DNA of 64,000 nucleotides from Themeda triandra. Its lineage: Eukaryota; Streptophyta; Magnoliopsida; Poales; Poaceae. The stretch spans positions 620,001 to 684,000 of the forward strand of contig JAENPR010000256.1 of NCBI GenBank assembly GCA_018135685.1. Direction: 5' to 3'. A program made the translations under genes and the position numbers. This document shows positions 33,446 to 45,600 of the stretch, piece by piece (positions within the stretch are counted from its first letter, which is position 1; each line of letters starts with the position of its first letter). Under the pieces are notes generated by a model. It was not told the DNA's origin, made no database searches, and was given only the letters and a program-made list of their open reading frames with translations.

Positions 33446-36400
33446 GGCTTGTATGCATCATAGAGGAGGTTTGTCTGCATCACAGAGGAGGTTTGTCTGC
33501 ATCACGTCTACCATAATGAGGCTTGCATAATGAGGTTTCTGTGCATTTTTTTTCCCATACAGGAAGCAAGGTTTGTATGCATTTTCGTTCGGCTTCCCTC
33601 TCCATGCCACGGTGATTGAAGATGGAACCATCAGGAGCTTCATGGTGACACTCCATGCCACGGCGGCGCACACCTCCCTGTCGTGACACTCGGGGGCAGC
33701 ACGGTTGATATGCTTCATGGTTTTATATGCATTGTGGTTTTGTATGCACGATTGATACTGTTTTATATGCAATGTGAAATTGTATGCAAAATTTACAACG
33801 GTTTTGTATGCAAGGTGAAAATATATGCATATCAGTTCATGCAATGGTGATTTATATGCATGTTTACATGCTAAATTCTGCTTGTTTATATGCAATGTTT
33901 TTTATGAATGGTGGAATTACAATTTTGTAGAGGTTTGAGATAGGTTTATATGCATGGTGGAACTTTAATTCTTGTTTATAAATGTATGGTGAAATAGTTT
34001 TGTATGCATGTTTATATACACTTTAATTCTATATGCATCCCTTTAGAAGTTTATATGCATCCTTATATAGGTGTATATGCATTGCAGGGATGTTGCCTGT
34101 GGCAGGTAGGATAGGGGTGCGGCCAGCAGGACAGAGGATGGAAAGTGGCACTCTCTCCCTTCTACCCGTCGGTGCCCTCCATCCCCAACTCGACGATGGC
34201 AACAAGATCCATGGTGGCAGCAACCTCCTCTCCTCGTGATCCGTTTGCAGCGGCCTCACGTCCGTGGTAGAATTTGGTTTTTACGCACATTTTGTAGTAC
34301 CTTTTATGCTTTTGATTTGGTTTGTATGCACTTACAGATTGGTTTGTATGCACTGCACAGGATCGGGGTCGCAATACAGAGCACACTTTTTATATGCATT
34401 TATTGGAGCGCAGTTTACATGCATAGCACAATTTTACATGGTTGTATACATTGTTGGCGCAACTATATATGCATGGTCTCCACGATGGTTTGCAGGTTTT
34501 GCAAGGCAACAGAATTATTATATGCACTTTGATATACATTTTTATGCATGTTCTTGTTATGATACACCATGTTCTTGTTCTTAAATAAATTTGTGTGCAC
34601 AGTTTCCTAAGCACTTCCATGTAATTAGCTTGCTAAAATTATTATTTTCTGTGAGCTCCTCTAGGTGTATATGCATGATAAAATTATTATTTTGCCTCGA
34701 ACACTGAGGTTTGTATGCATCACAGAGGAGGTTTCGATCCATATTCATATTTTTGTTTTGTCAGCACGCATATAAAAGTGTCTATGCATAATTAAGCTGC
34801 CTTGTATGCAGATTGGCAAGGTCATCGGGTATCCAGACATGTGGTCGTGGAGAAGAAGTTTGACGTGCCGGTGCTCCGTGTCCTCATGGTGGTCGCCATC
34901 ACAGCAGCACCTCATCGGAAGCACCTTCTTCGCTGCCGGTGAGCCACCGATGACCAAAGCTTCGCCTTTCATGGTGGTTTGTATGCATGATGCCCGGTCG
35001 CTCTGCCTAGGTTTTTATGCATGATGGAGCTCTGATTTTTGGATGATGTTGGCTGAGTTGTATTGTATGCATTGTGGAAATAAAATTTTATACATTGTTC
35101 GAGGACATTCTATACATGTTTATATGCATGTTAATCTGAGATCGAAAATGGTGTATGCATGTATGTATGCACGCTGAAACTAAGGGGTCAAAAAATTAGG
35201 GGGAGGTCTGATCTATATGTAGGGGTAGATTCGTATGCATGGTGGAATTGTCGCAAGCATGTTTATATGCATGGTGATACTGAGAACCAAATGTTTATAT
35301 GCAATGATAATTTTATATGCAATGATGATTTTGTATGCATTGTTTTAACAATTATCTAAGCATTTACCACACAATTTCTGTTTATAAATGTATGGTGAAA
35401 TAGTTTTGTATGCATGTTTATATGCACGGTGAAAATGAGATCAAAATGCTTGTATCCATATCTGATTTGATTGTATGTTTATATTGTAGTAAACGAAGAG
35501 TCCTTGTATGATGGCGATCGCAAGGATGGCTATTGCATGGGGGTGGCGAGCGGCCCGCGACTCGCAAGGATAGGTTTAGATGTATGGTGAAAAATCGTGA
35601 TATGCATAGTTTAATAGGTTTCTATCGCAATTGAATTCAAATGTCAAATTCAAAGCGGTTTGTATACATTGTTGGGTGGAACACTTATGTGTATTGTCGA
35701 ACACTTATATGCATTGTTGCAAAATTCAAATGTCATATTTTGTTGGAACGATTACTTGTACGCTTCTATACAAATTTATACATGTATTATGTAGTGTTTC
35801 TAGATTTTTCTGTATGTTGTCTCCATTTGAATTGAATTCAAATTTCAAACAAGTCTGTATACATTGTTCGAGCACACTTATATGTATTTGTTGGAAAATA
35901 TGTAAAGTTGGTGTAAAGTACTTTTGCATGCACATCTTGACCAGTGTTATATGCATACTATTGTCCAACACGAGCCATAATTAAATTTTAAATTTTAGAG
36001 AAGACAATATCATAAATTTAAAATCTGTATGCATCTTTGACTTGTGATTGTATACATCCAATATGTCATCTAAAAATCTTTATACGCATCTTGACCAATG
36101 ACTATATGCACTCAGCTGTCACATGTTATGATTCAAATTTTGAATTTATGAATTTCAAAAAATTTCAAAAATATATTCACAATGGATCTTGAATTGTGCG
36201 TAAAAATGTCAGGAGTGCAATGTTGAAAACCGTTTTCAAATCGGATGTTTCGTTGAGGAATTATTGCGAAAAAACGGAAGAAAATTCGAGTGGATGCGTG
36301 CATGTCAGCATGTGTCAGCTATGTCAGCCTGCGTCAGCCCTGTCAGTGTCAGCCCCTGTCAGTTGGCAGGTCTGCTCACGAGGAGGTTTGTATGCATCGT

Positions 36401-36505
36401 AGAATTGGTTTGTATGCACTCAAATAACAGATTTATATATGTTTGTATGCATTGTCGTGATAAAAAAAAGTCTGTACGCATTCTGACCTAGATTTATATG
36501 CGTCC
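33446..36505 (+). repeat. Interspersed array of an oriented TTTRTATGCA motif, about 45-50 copies in 3 kb
   Basis: TTTGTATGCA and TTTATATGCA (with single-base variants) recur on average every 60-65 bp, nearly always in the same orientation, for example near 33577, 33725, 33949, 34323, 34709, 34979, 35262, 35331, 35405, 36386, 36410 and 36440. Many copies are followed by CATGGTGAAA or CATTGTGGAA. The spacing is irregular, so it is not a tandem satellite. It resembles the subterminal motif clusters of CACTA and some other DNA transposons that bind transposase, but it is far longer than usual. Function unknown. Confidence 0.75.
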
Positions 36506-36642
36506 AGTCTGCTGGTTGTGGAGGGGTCCCCCACCTGCGCGCGTCAGCACCTGCATGTGGGTTGGCTGGCTGGTTGGGCTGGTTGGGTGGGGTGGCTCGG
36601 GCTTCCAATAACTATTGGAAGCTCTGTGCTTCCAATAGCGCC

Positions 36643-36645
<3 letters not shown>

Positions 36646-36675
<30 letters not shown>
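36646..36675 (+). repeat. (TA)n microsatellite, right flank of the composite element
   Basis: About 15 TA units directly after the inverted end of the composite element. Confidence 0.95.
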
Positions 36676-36679
<4 letters not shown>

Positions 36680-36740
36680 GTACCGCTCAAACTGCACTTA
36701 ACACCACCAAGGCGATCTTTCAGAACAGAAGGCTTAGAAC

Positions 36741-37079
36741 CCATTTGGACTAACTAAAGTTTTGAAGTGTAAAAGCTAGAGAAAGATAGTTAATACTCCC
36801 TCTGTTCTAAATGTTCTAAACTCTAAGTTGTTAGTCTTGTAAGTATACAGTATAAACTTTTACTGCTGACCGAAACATCGATCCACTAAATATAAGCAAA
36901 GTGTAAAAGGTACTTCAAATAAAGTAAAATGACTTTAATTTAGAACAAAGAGAATAGCTTTTTATAAACTTGGTGGTTGAATAGTCCAAAATAGGCTATA
37001 ATCTGGCTAAAAGTTGGACTAGTCGGATCAACTAGAGTTTTTTTAGCTACTAGCAACTTATTTTAGTCCATCCAAGCGG
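36741..37079. mobile_element. Probable MITE interrupted by a Stowaway MITE
   Basis: The left end CCATTTGGACTAACTAA and the inverted right end (TTTTAGTCCATCCAAGCGG) are imperfect inverted repeats. The Stowaway element at 36794-36956 lies inside, so this is a nested pair. No clear target duplication was found for the outer copy. Confidence 0.4.
36794..36956. mobile_element. Stowaway-type MITE
   Basis: It begins TA|CTCCCTCTGTTCTAAAT and ends TTTAGAACAAAGAGAA|TA, with the TA duplication and CTCCCTC start of Stowaway/Tc1-mariner MITEs. About 160 bp. Confidence 0.75.
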
Positions 37080-37320
37080 CAATAATTGCTAGCCCATTTA
37101 ACAATCATGATTATGTAGAGATAAAACTGCCAATTACAATGTTTTCACCAGCTAAGAGGATGTACTGCACATGCAAACATCAGCGCAACTCCGATAAACC
37201 TTCGTCTATCTACACGACGCGACTCAACCTGATTTTTGCTGTCCTAATACACCAGAAGACTCAGTCAAACATACATGGGAAAATTACATGATGTACGGAG
37301 CACTGGCAAGTCGGCAAGAA

Positions 37321-40300
37321 CTAGTTGCTGTTATACTGCTGATGCCTGTACTCAGTTAATCTCTGGCACGCCACTCGCCAGCAGTGCTGTAAGGTCAGTG
37401 CAGCCATGGCCAACAACAGTGGGGTACCAATGAGACAGCCTCCTGGGGCGAGGTTAACAAGTGTCTGAAATGAATACACAGCAAGGCACGATTTCAGCAA
37501 TGTACTGTCCAGATCAAACTGACTAAAAGCAACAAGATTTCATACAAAACAATATTGCAACCACAACTTAGTACTGCGGTAGATGAAACACACGATGCTA
37601 CACTACCATAAAGATCAAATAAAGAAAATGCTCTGACTATAACACTGAATATAGAGTTCACTGTCTTAAACCCACAATGAAACGTTGAATAGGTTAAATA
37701 ATTATACTATCATCACAGATAAAAAAAAAGGAGTTGCTATGTGTGGCATTGCCTACAGTTGTTTCATGATTGACAATACATTGCACATTGCAGCAATCAT
37801 ATATTATTTTGCATTCAACTTCCATCAATTATAACCTCATATTTATTACAAATGGGCACGACTTTGTAGATGTAAATTACAGGAGTGGAAGCGACCAATA
37901 TATAAGCGATGATTTAGCATAAGAACATTTTACAAGGTCACAGTGGTGTATGGTGTCGCAGCCAGTGTTTTCTGTGTTTAGATTAGAAGAAAATAAAGCT
38001 GATTTAGCATAAGAACATTTTACAAGGTCACAGTGGTGTATGGCGTCGCAGCCGGTGTTTACTGTGTTTAGATTAGAAGAAAATAATATAGCTGCTACTT
38101 ATGAAAATTGAAACTAGGATAAATCAGATCAAGCATCATAATGTTCATTAAGTTTCAACCCAACACAACCAATAAGTCATTGTTCTTACCATCACAGCAG
38201 CAGCCAAATGAATAACTGGAACAAAAGCTTGATCACTTTTCTTTCTCTCATCATATGCATTAAAAGCAATAATCATTGAAAACGTATGGATGACCAAGAA
38301 TCCAAGTGCAATTAGGGCTGAAATAGCACACAGGAAAAGGGTAAAAATCATGCAAAACAGATTCAGAACACGAAACTCATAACTAGGAATAAACGTATCT
38401 TACAAGTTAGAATGAATATGCTTATTCCCTTCCATGGTAACGAGTCATATTAGGGAAAGTGAGAAAAAAACACTTGCCTGAAGCAAGGAAAAATGGCATC
38501 TTTGAGCACGTTTCAACATAAAATGTGGCTCGACCAAACGCTGGAGTCAAAAGACTGAGACAGAAAAAGACTGCATGAGCCACTCCATGGCCTAAACCAC
38601 CAGCTGCACAAACATTTTCAAACAAAAATGAGCAAATGTAGCAGTTATAGTTGCGACATCCTAGAGTAACAGCAAAGAGCCATTGTTCCTACCAAACAAT
38701 AAGTAAAAGCATAAACTCAGATTTAAAGAAGCAGATCCTCAGATTTAAAGTAAGTTAGCAAACCATGCTTATGTTTGGGAGATTTCCTGGTTTCAAATCA
38801 ACAATGCACAACAAGAGAAATTGCGTCTGTTCTGTTATGAACACAAATTTTAGAGCCCTGGCAAAGCATTTATTAGCGCATTAAGAACCTTGTTCGAATC
38901 AGTCCCCAGAAAATTAGAAAAAAATCCTAGAAGATTACAAATAACATGACAAGCAATTTTTTCCATGAAAGAATTTTTGCTGCGTGTGACCCATCTATAA
39001 AATTGGGGCATAATTTGGCACATATACAAGTGCAACTTACAATATGTATACATTCATTTAAATTCAAAATCTGGGTTAAACACAATGCAGCAATAGAGAA
39101 ATAATAATTACAGAAAGTGCAAAGAAAAGAACCCATTTGGTCTTGAACCAGAACTACAACAGATGCTTTCATCTTATATTAAAATGAATAACTTACGAAT
39201 GAGAACTAGAAAAGATACTTTTCATCTTGTATCAAAATAACAAAATCTTACCTAAAGAAATGAGCATCTTGTCAGTCAAACTAAGACGTGGCTTAGATAT
39301 TCTATCAGCAAAAGCATCGAGCATCTCTTCCATTTTCCTGGAAAAAAAAATTGTTATCAGATCCCACATATTCAATTACCACAGCAGAAAGGACATGTCA
39401 ACTTCTATTTATGGACCTACTTGTAAAGCCTCCAAAACACAAGACGAGTGCCTTCTTGCAAAGCGACAGATGTAAGGATCAGAATCGCATATGCCCACCA
39501 AGCTCCTGACTTTATAGGAAGAAATCCCCTCCATATTCCCGAGAGGACTATCAGACTTATAAGCCAAAACAAGGTGCTGCACTAAAAGATAAAAGCCAAA
39601 GGTTAATATTAAACTAAATACGATAATATATCCTTCCATTTCAAAATTCATAAGAGTGTTAAAATATATTTTAGTGTTTCAGGCACTAAAGAACATAGGG
39701 CAGCTATGCTGGGAAACCAGAACTCACTGTGCTACCATCAAGGTTTGAAGGCAACATGGATAGAGAGAAAACGGTTTCTAGTTTCCATTTGCAGGTCTGT
39801 AAACTGCTCACTCTAACATAGAGGATTAAGTCGACTTATATTTTCTTTCAAACTAATGCACTATGTTGTGAACAAAATAACTAAGCATATTCATTTGAAA
39901 GTTGGAGCTTTAATAGTCTTAACTGGCAAGACTACAAAGCTTTCAAACCAACCCTGACTGCATGTGTGCCTCTTCCTTGATAAGGTCATCACAAAAGGAG
40001 AACAGCATATCACTCAAAATTACCAAATGTAAAAGATTCAAGCATTAAAAAAAATGAACGGAGAACAGTTATATCACTTATTTGTGACTGTAGTGAGTAC
40101 TGATTAATGAAGTATGACAGCTTAAGTCTTATAATTTGAGAAGTTTCTCATAACCCAGGTTTGTATCAGAAAAATGCTGTGAGACAGGTCTAAGTCAGGT
40201 TCGGAACTTTTTTTTTTCTTCTGTAGCTCATATTATGCCTGTTGACTACCAACAAAATAATTGATGACACCAGTTCTTCCTCAGTCTTTGATCTTAGGTC

Positions 40301-41052
40301 TTTGAAATGTCAATTTACATTTTCATGATGAATCACCATTTCTCTTGCATCCTTCTAGCAATGTCAATTTACAGAACTCAATGCTTATGTTGATACTACA
40401 TGAAAATATACGTACAAATCAAAAGTAAAGAAAAGAATCGTTATGAGACTGAATTAAAGGTCAACTCCTAATCTCCTACACATTGGTGCACAGCTACCTA
40501 GAGTAAGTTGTCTGGACAATACACATAGAGTAAATTATCAGCAAGCTTTGGTTTACCAACTACCTAGGGAGAGTATCATCATTAGCACAGCAGTGCAAGT
40601 TCTACAGGTCTGAGATCCACACGTTCATTCCAAACCAGATTCACAGATTTCGCAAACAGATGAGATAAATTAAGAACCTGAAAACTACACACTCCACGCC
40701 AAGCGAGCTGAATCCAACTGCATCGATCCGCAAGGAACTACTGAACCCTAGCACGAGCAAACCAACAATCCGCGTTTGCCTCACGAAACCACACACCGGA
40801 ACGCCTCAAACGAACGCCACCCGCCTCCCACCCCAATCGACGAGCTGAATGCTCGCTTTTACTAGAGGGCAGCGGACGATCTGACCAAAACGAGGCTAGA
40901 GACGCACGAGAGACGGGCGAGGCATGGGGGGAGGGAGACCTGGAGAGGAGGGTGAGGACGAGGAAGGGCTTCCTGGCGACGACGCCGGCGAAGAGCGAGA
41001 AGGCGGGGCCCAGCGCGATCAGCGCGTACCCCAGCCCCGCCGCCAGCGTCAT
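37321..41052 (-). CDS. APH1: APH1, membrane subunit of gamma-secretase
   Basis: Six exons: 41052-40940, 39576-39421, 39337-39252, 38603-38478, 38317-38190, 37464-37321. They keep one frame from ATG to TAG and give 250 residues, the same length as Arabidopsis APH1. APH1 is the multi-pass scaffold of the gamma-secretase complex with presenilin, nicastrin and PEN-2, found in endomembranes. Visible features are the N-terminal segment GYALIALGPAFSLFAG, the signature GGLGHGVAHAVFF (with the conserved G-x-x-x-G and the two His), LTPAFG, HTFSMIIAF and VPVIHLAAAVM, in the expected order of seven membrane segments. Intron 4 uses a GC donor in strong context (CAG|GCAAGT); the other introns are GT-AG. 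A 90-bp tandem duplication lies in intron 5. It is divergent from the four-TM gene at 42629. Confidence 0.95.
37911..38090 (+). repeat. Tandem duplication, 90-bp unit, two copies, in APH1 intron 5
   Basis: GATTTAGCATAAGAACATTT starts at 37911 and again at 38001, and the copies are nearly identical. It is intronic and has no effect on the reading frame. Confidence 0.9.
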
Positions 41053-42628
41053 CTCCGCTCGTCGGCGACCCGGCCTCCGCACGCCGGCAGCAGGAGTGAG
41101 GGCTCGTTTCGGGAACAGGGAACGGGCTCTGTTTCCGCAGTTCTGACTTCTGGTAGAAAGCTCAAACCTTTTTAGGCCGGACAAATTTTAGACAATTATA
41201 AAAAAAAAAATCAGTGGATCTTGGTTTGTTACCAAATTTTGCCTAATCGAAGATTTAACAAACAAAGGTTTTAAAAATTAAGCCAATTTTTTTTTTTTTT
41301 TAAATAAAATAAAATTTTAATTTACCTTAGAACAAATTAAGCAAAAATAAAATATCCGTTGGTTTATCTGTCAAAGACAATTTGAGCACAATGGATATTA
41401 TTAAACCACACTTACAATTTGAACATGGCAATGACATTCACATGCACATGGATGGAAGGGGAGTGAGTTGAAGGCAGAGAGACCTGCTTCGGCAGACCAT
41501 GCTTGTAGGGTTAGCCCAGCCCGAAAAATCCGCTTGATCCTCCTAGGCATGAAGCCATCTTTAACATGGTCCGACCTTATTAGAAAACTCTTTTACCAGG
41601 CCCATGACGAGTTGTGTCAGACAACCCGTTTGGCCATCTATATGTCACCCCCTCTCTCTACAACAACATTACCTATTTTATGTTTTTTTTTACGCCTCTC
41701 ATCTAGATACAGACCTATTTTATGTTATTGAGTATGAAGTTTAGGCCCCGCTGAGCAGAATCGTCCATCGTCATGTGAGAAACATTTCACTTGAGAATCA
41801 CTATGTTTCCCTTTTTTATGTCTATAAGTGAGGAGAAACACCATATAGCCGGTTTCACGTGATTTTAATTGTTGCCCCTTTTGTATGAACAACCATAATT
41901 TTTAGTCAATTATCTTTAAGTGAAATAAGTTAAGATAAAGTTATGGATATTTCCAACAATACTTTTTATGATTTTATTCTTTTTAGTCAGAGTCTAGTCT
42001 ACCGGCTTAATGGTTTCACAAAGGAATTCTAGTGAATCTAAATACGAAGTGTTTCTATGTGGATCCCTATCAAACATGCCCCTTAAGGTTAGCTCATTTG
42101 CTTTTATTCTTTCTACTTTCTAGTCGAAAAAGAAAAGAAAATGAAAACTAAGTTTCTACCTTTTTTTCCTCTTTAAACTTGAGCATTGTTATAAAAACAC
42201 TTTAAGAATTCAAATTAGTGAAAAGCAAAATTTATGTAAACCATTGGTACTTCACTATTTATATTATAGTTATAGACCTATATTATTCTATGTAAAAATA
42301 TATTGTTTGAAATGGTGAAAAAATAGTGATATATATCTCGACCAAACACTAATGTTTGCCTAACTTTTCTTCCGTTGACAAAATCAGAGAATTAGAGCAA
42401 CCTCGCGGGTTCGTTCGCAGCCCCCATTGTTTTCCCCTTCCCGCAAGGCAACCAAACTCGCCCCCGAAAAAAAGCGGAGCCGCCCTCCTCACCTGACCAC
42501 CACCTTCTTCCCAAAATTCCTCCGCTCCATGCCTCCGAATCCTCCCCTCCCGCACCAAAACCGCGTCTAGGGTTCTCGCCTCCACCCACCACCCACCCTC
42601 CTCTCCCCTCCCCTTGCCGCCGCCGCGG
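41053..42628. other. Divergent promoter region between APH1 and the four-TM gene
   Basis: Both ends are GC-rich 5' UTR-like DNA, and the CT-rich leader just before 42629 is typical of grass genes. The centre is AT-rich with homopolymer runs (A and T runs near 41200-41310). No further gene is seen. Confidence 0.4.
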
Positions 42629-45600
42629 ATGGCGCTCCTCGGCGACGCGCTGCGGCAAGCCTTCCTGATGCCGGGTCGCGCCTACGCGGCGCTGCGCGAC
42701 GACTCGCCCTCCCTCGCCCTCCCGCCGCGCCTGCGCCGCCCGCTGGCCGTGGCCGCGGCCTGCTGCGTCGCGGCCGCCGCGGCCGCCGCGGCCTGCGTCA
42801 GCCTCGGGATCGTGTTCCCCGCCGAGCCCGCCGAGCGGCCCTTCTGCCGCGAGCGCCGCATGCTCGAGGCGCTCCCCGCGGGCGCCAGCAGCCGGGAGGA
42901 GGAGCCCGAGGCCTACCGCTACCGCGGGGGCGCCTTCTACATGACCACCGCCGAGGCAGCGGACTTCTACTGGATGGTCGTCTTCGTGCCGTCCGCCGTC
43001 CTCTTTGCCGCATCGCTCACCTACCTTGTTGCTGGTGAGTCGCAGCAGTCTCGCTCCCCGTGGCACTGATGTTATTTTTTTGCAAGAATACTAGGTAGGT
43101 TGATGTGTTTATTAGCTTTTCCGTATTGGACATTGGGCTTGGATTGAAAATTGTGGGTCGATTGCAATTCGAGGGGGATATGTCTTTGTTTGTGTTGCTT
43201 CACCATGTGAACTTGTTTCTTTTTAGCTGGTTGTATATGCGGTCTAAATGGGCATGAGGTCTCATTTTGGTTACGAAATCGTTTATATTGATGAACTTTT
43301 GCTATGATGTAGAAGTTTTGTTAGAGCCTGTTCTGTATTTATTCACATTTGCAGAATGATACTAGAATTGGTACAACTAGATTCCACATTGCAACAACAC
43401 AAATCAGCCTTCTCATGGTTTTATTTATCTCACAATTCTCATCTAGGCTAGGCAGGTGAGCAGTCAATTGGGTTTTTACATTTGCTTATTTTTTAGGTGA
43501 TACTTATGCTTGGTGAAGGAAAGGGATATTTATGCTGCAGTAGCTTTAGGTCTTTTCTTTGTATATTCTGTAGATGGTACATATTGATATAGCTCATGTA
43601 TGCTTTGTATTAGGCATTCTCTTTGTCACTCATGCCCTTTTCTTGGTAGATAAGGATAAGCCATTCACAGAAACCCTTCAAATTCATTTTCTCCTTCTCC
43701 GTTTAAACATTAAAGTATACTACATACTTGCAGGAATGTCTGTTGCATATGCTGCTCCAAGAAGGCATCCGATGATCTGTGTTGTTGAGAATAATTTCTG
43801 TGCTTCTAGAAGAGGTGAGTTTTCATATGCATCCTTCTCGAAGATCTTTATGATTTGTCTTCTATCTTTCTTTGGTGGTACTAAGAAACTATGAGCTATC
43901 TGAAGCCATTTCGGGTTTTAAGGCATTCAAATGTGTTATGTTTCTGAAAGAACACATTACCACCTCTGTTTGGTCTATTATTTGTGGCTTTGTGCATTAT
44001 CATTATTCAACATTATCTCACCCTAGATTTGCAGAAACCCTTATCTTTCGCACTCTATAAAGGTATATTGCAGTCTTGTAGGATGACACTAAAGTATGCA
44101 ACGTATGTAAGAAATGCATTAGTTTGGTAGAACAAATATTTTGATTCAATATGCCTATCAGGATGGCTAGCCATAACTTATAAGATAATTATTCTGAAGC
44201 AAAAGTTTAACTGATGCAAATCCTACATTTCTATCTTGAGTTGCTCCTGCTGGTATTTCCTGGCAATTGCTGTCTGCACACATTTTGCAGAAAGCAAATT
44301 CTGTTGTTGTAATGGCTGGATGGTGGAGATTGTAGTCTACCAGGCAACGCAACAAAATCATCATTTATGTGTCTTGCAGAACATCGCAACAAGTAATTGT
44401 GCACTGAAACAAGTTGAACTTGCTATGCATAGTAAACTATATTACAGTGTAATGCATGCCATCATTATTTTTTTTTCTCCAAAAATGATTATTTTGGTCA
44501 ATTAATGAGATCACATGTAAAACATGAAAAATGAATAAGTTCATCCTATCCCCACAAGTTTAGGTAGCCTTGCTCTATATAGCACTAAGTTTCCTTACGA
44601 ACAAATCCAACTAATGTATGTGACTGTTTTCCCTCTAAACATTAGATATTGCACATTTTTCTATTTCTTTAGCATAAAGGCCTTCTTTTGGTATCCTTAT
44701 CCCCACAGAACAACTACTGATTAGCCGTATAGGACTTAGAAGCTTGTAGTAGTTGTGTTAGAAGCGTGAGGGCAACTTATAATCCTTGTTGTCCCAAACG
44801 TAGCACCTCCAGGTTAACCCTTTTTCATGAAGTGAGGATGAAAGTGTAAGATAGGTGCTACGTGTCTGCAGGCCCATTCCACGTGAGGAGCTGGGCCATA
44901 TAAGCAAATTTTGGATGCGGGGTGTTAGGCTAGACCTCAGATTAATTTGACTGTGTACAAGACATGGGAGAATGGATAGCAAGGCACTGCAACATTAGTT
45001 TGCTGGAGCGAAGCGTATGTGCATTGGCCCAAGTATCCAAAATTAGATTTTTAATTTTATTTTGGATACTTCATGGATTCATATCCACTTCGTATCTGTC
45101 ATGTATCCTTATCGAATATGTATCCGATACGGGATACAACACCTACCTGGCATATATCGGTTTAACATCGACAAGCACAACATAGTGGCTGTCAGAGACG
45201 GAGGCAGACGTGAATTTAACGGTGGGAGAATGTGCATGAACAAAGGTTGAGGTGGTCGTTGAGCCCTCTTGGTCAGCAACCGCTCCCTCTGGTGTCAAGC
45301 TTGCTGAGCGAGGAACCAGGTCCAGCTGGAGATCAGGATTCAGGGCTGGTGCAGGGGAGGCAGACAGGAGCTTGTGCATGTCATGATTGGTGGTGGACAG
45401 TGGATGGGAGAAGGCAGGGGAGATGTGAGAGCATTGGGAAGAAGACCCAAGGGGCAAGAGTGTCCTTTTGCATATGTCCTCCGTGCACCATATTGGCATT
45501 CTGAGTTGTCTTCCCATGTCTGAAAGTGGCACAAATGTAACAAATCTTCTCTCCGACGGCAATTTGGTAGGAATATTTGGGAGGATGTCTTTTGAATGTG

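Larger units (their letters stand above)
32032..36645. mobile_element. Composite element between two TA tracts (MULE- or Micron-like, unproven)
   Basis: The segment is bounded on both sides by (TA)n. Its ends share inverted motifs: left TATAGGGAGCC then GCTTCCAATAAC, right (inverted) TATAGGGTGGC then GCTTCCAATAGTT. Inside are a GC-rich block (32280-33440) and a 3-kb AT-rich array of one short motif (33446-36505). No transposase is visible. TA flanks recall MITEs and MULEs that insert into TA microsatellites (for example rice Micron, family knowledge). The class is not certain; the TIRs are imperfect. Confidence 0.5.

Noticed and set aside
32272..33483. Open frames of about 400 codons on both strands of the GC-rich block
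   Set aside because: Sense and antisense frames are equally long, low-complexity (Ala/Pro/Arg) and without domains. High GC alone removes stop codons. No splice or start context supports a gene.
33440..33530. CRISPR-like repeat pattern at the start of the motif array
   Set aside because: The units are short, irregularly spaced and in a plant nuclear context. The wider pattern is the TTTRTATGCA array.
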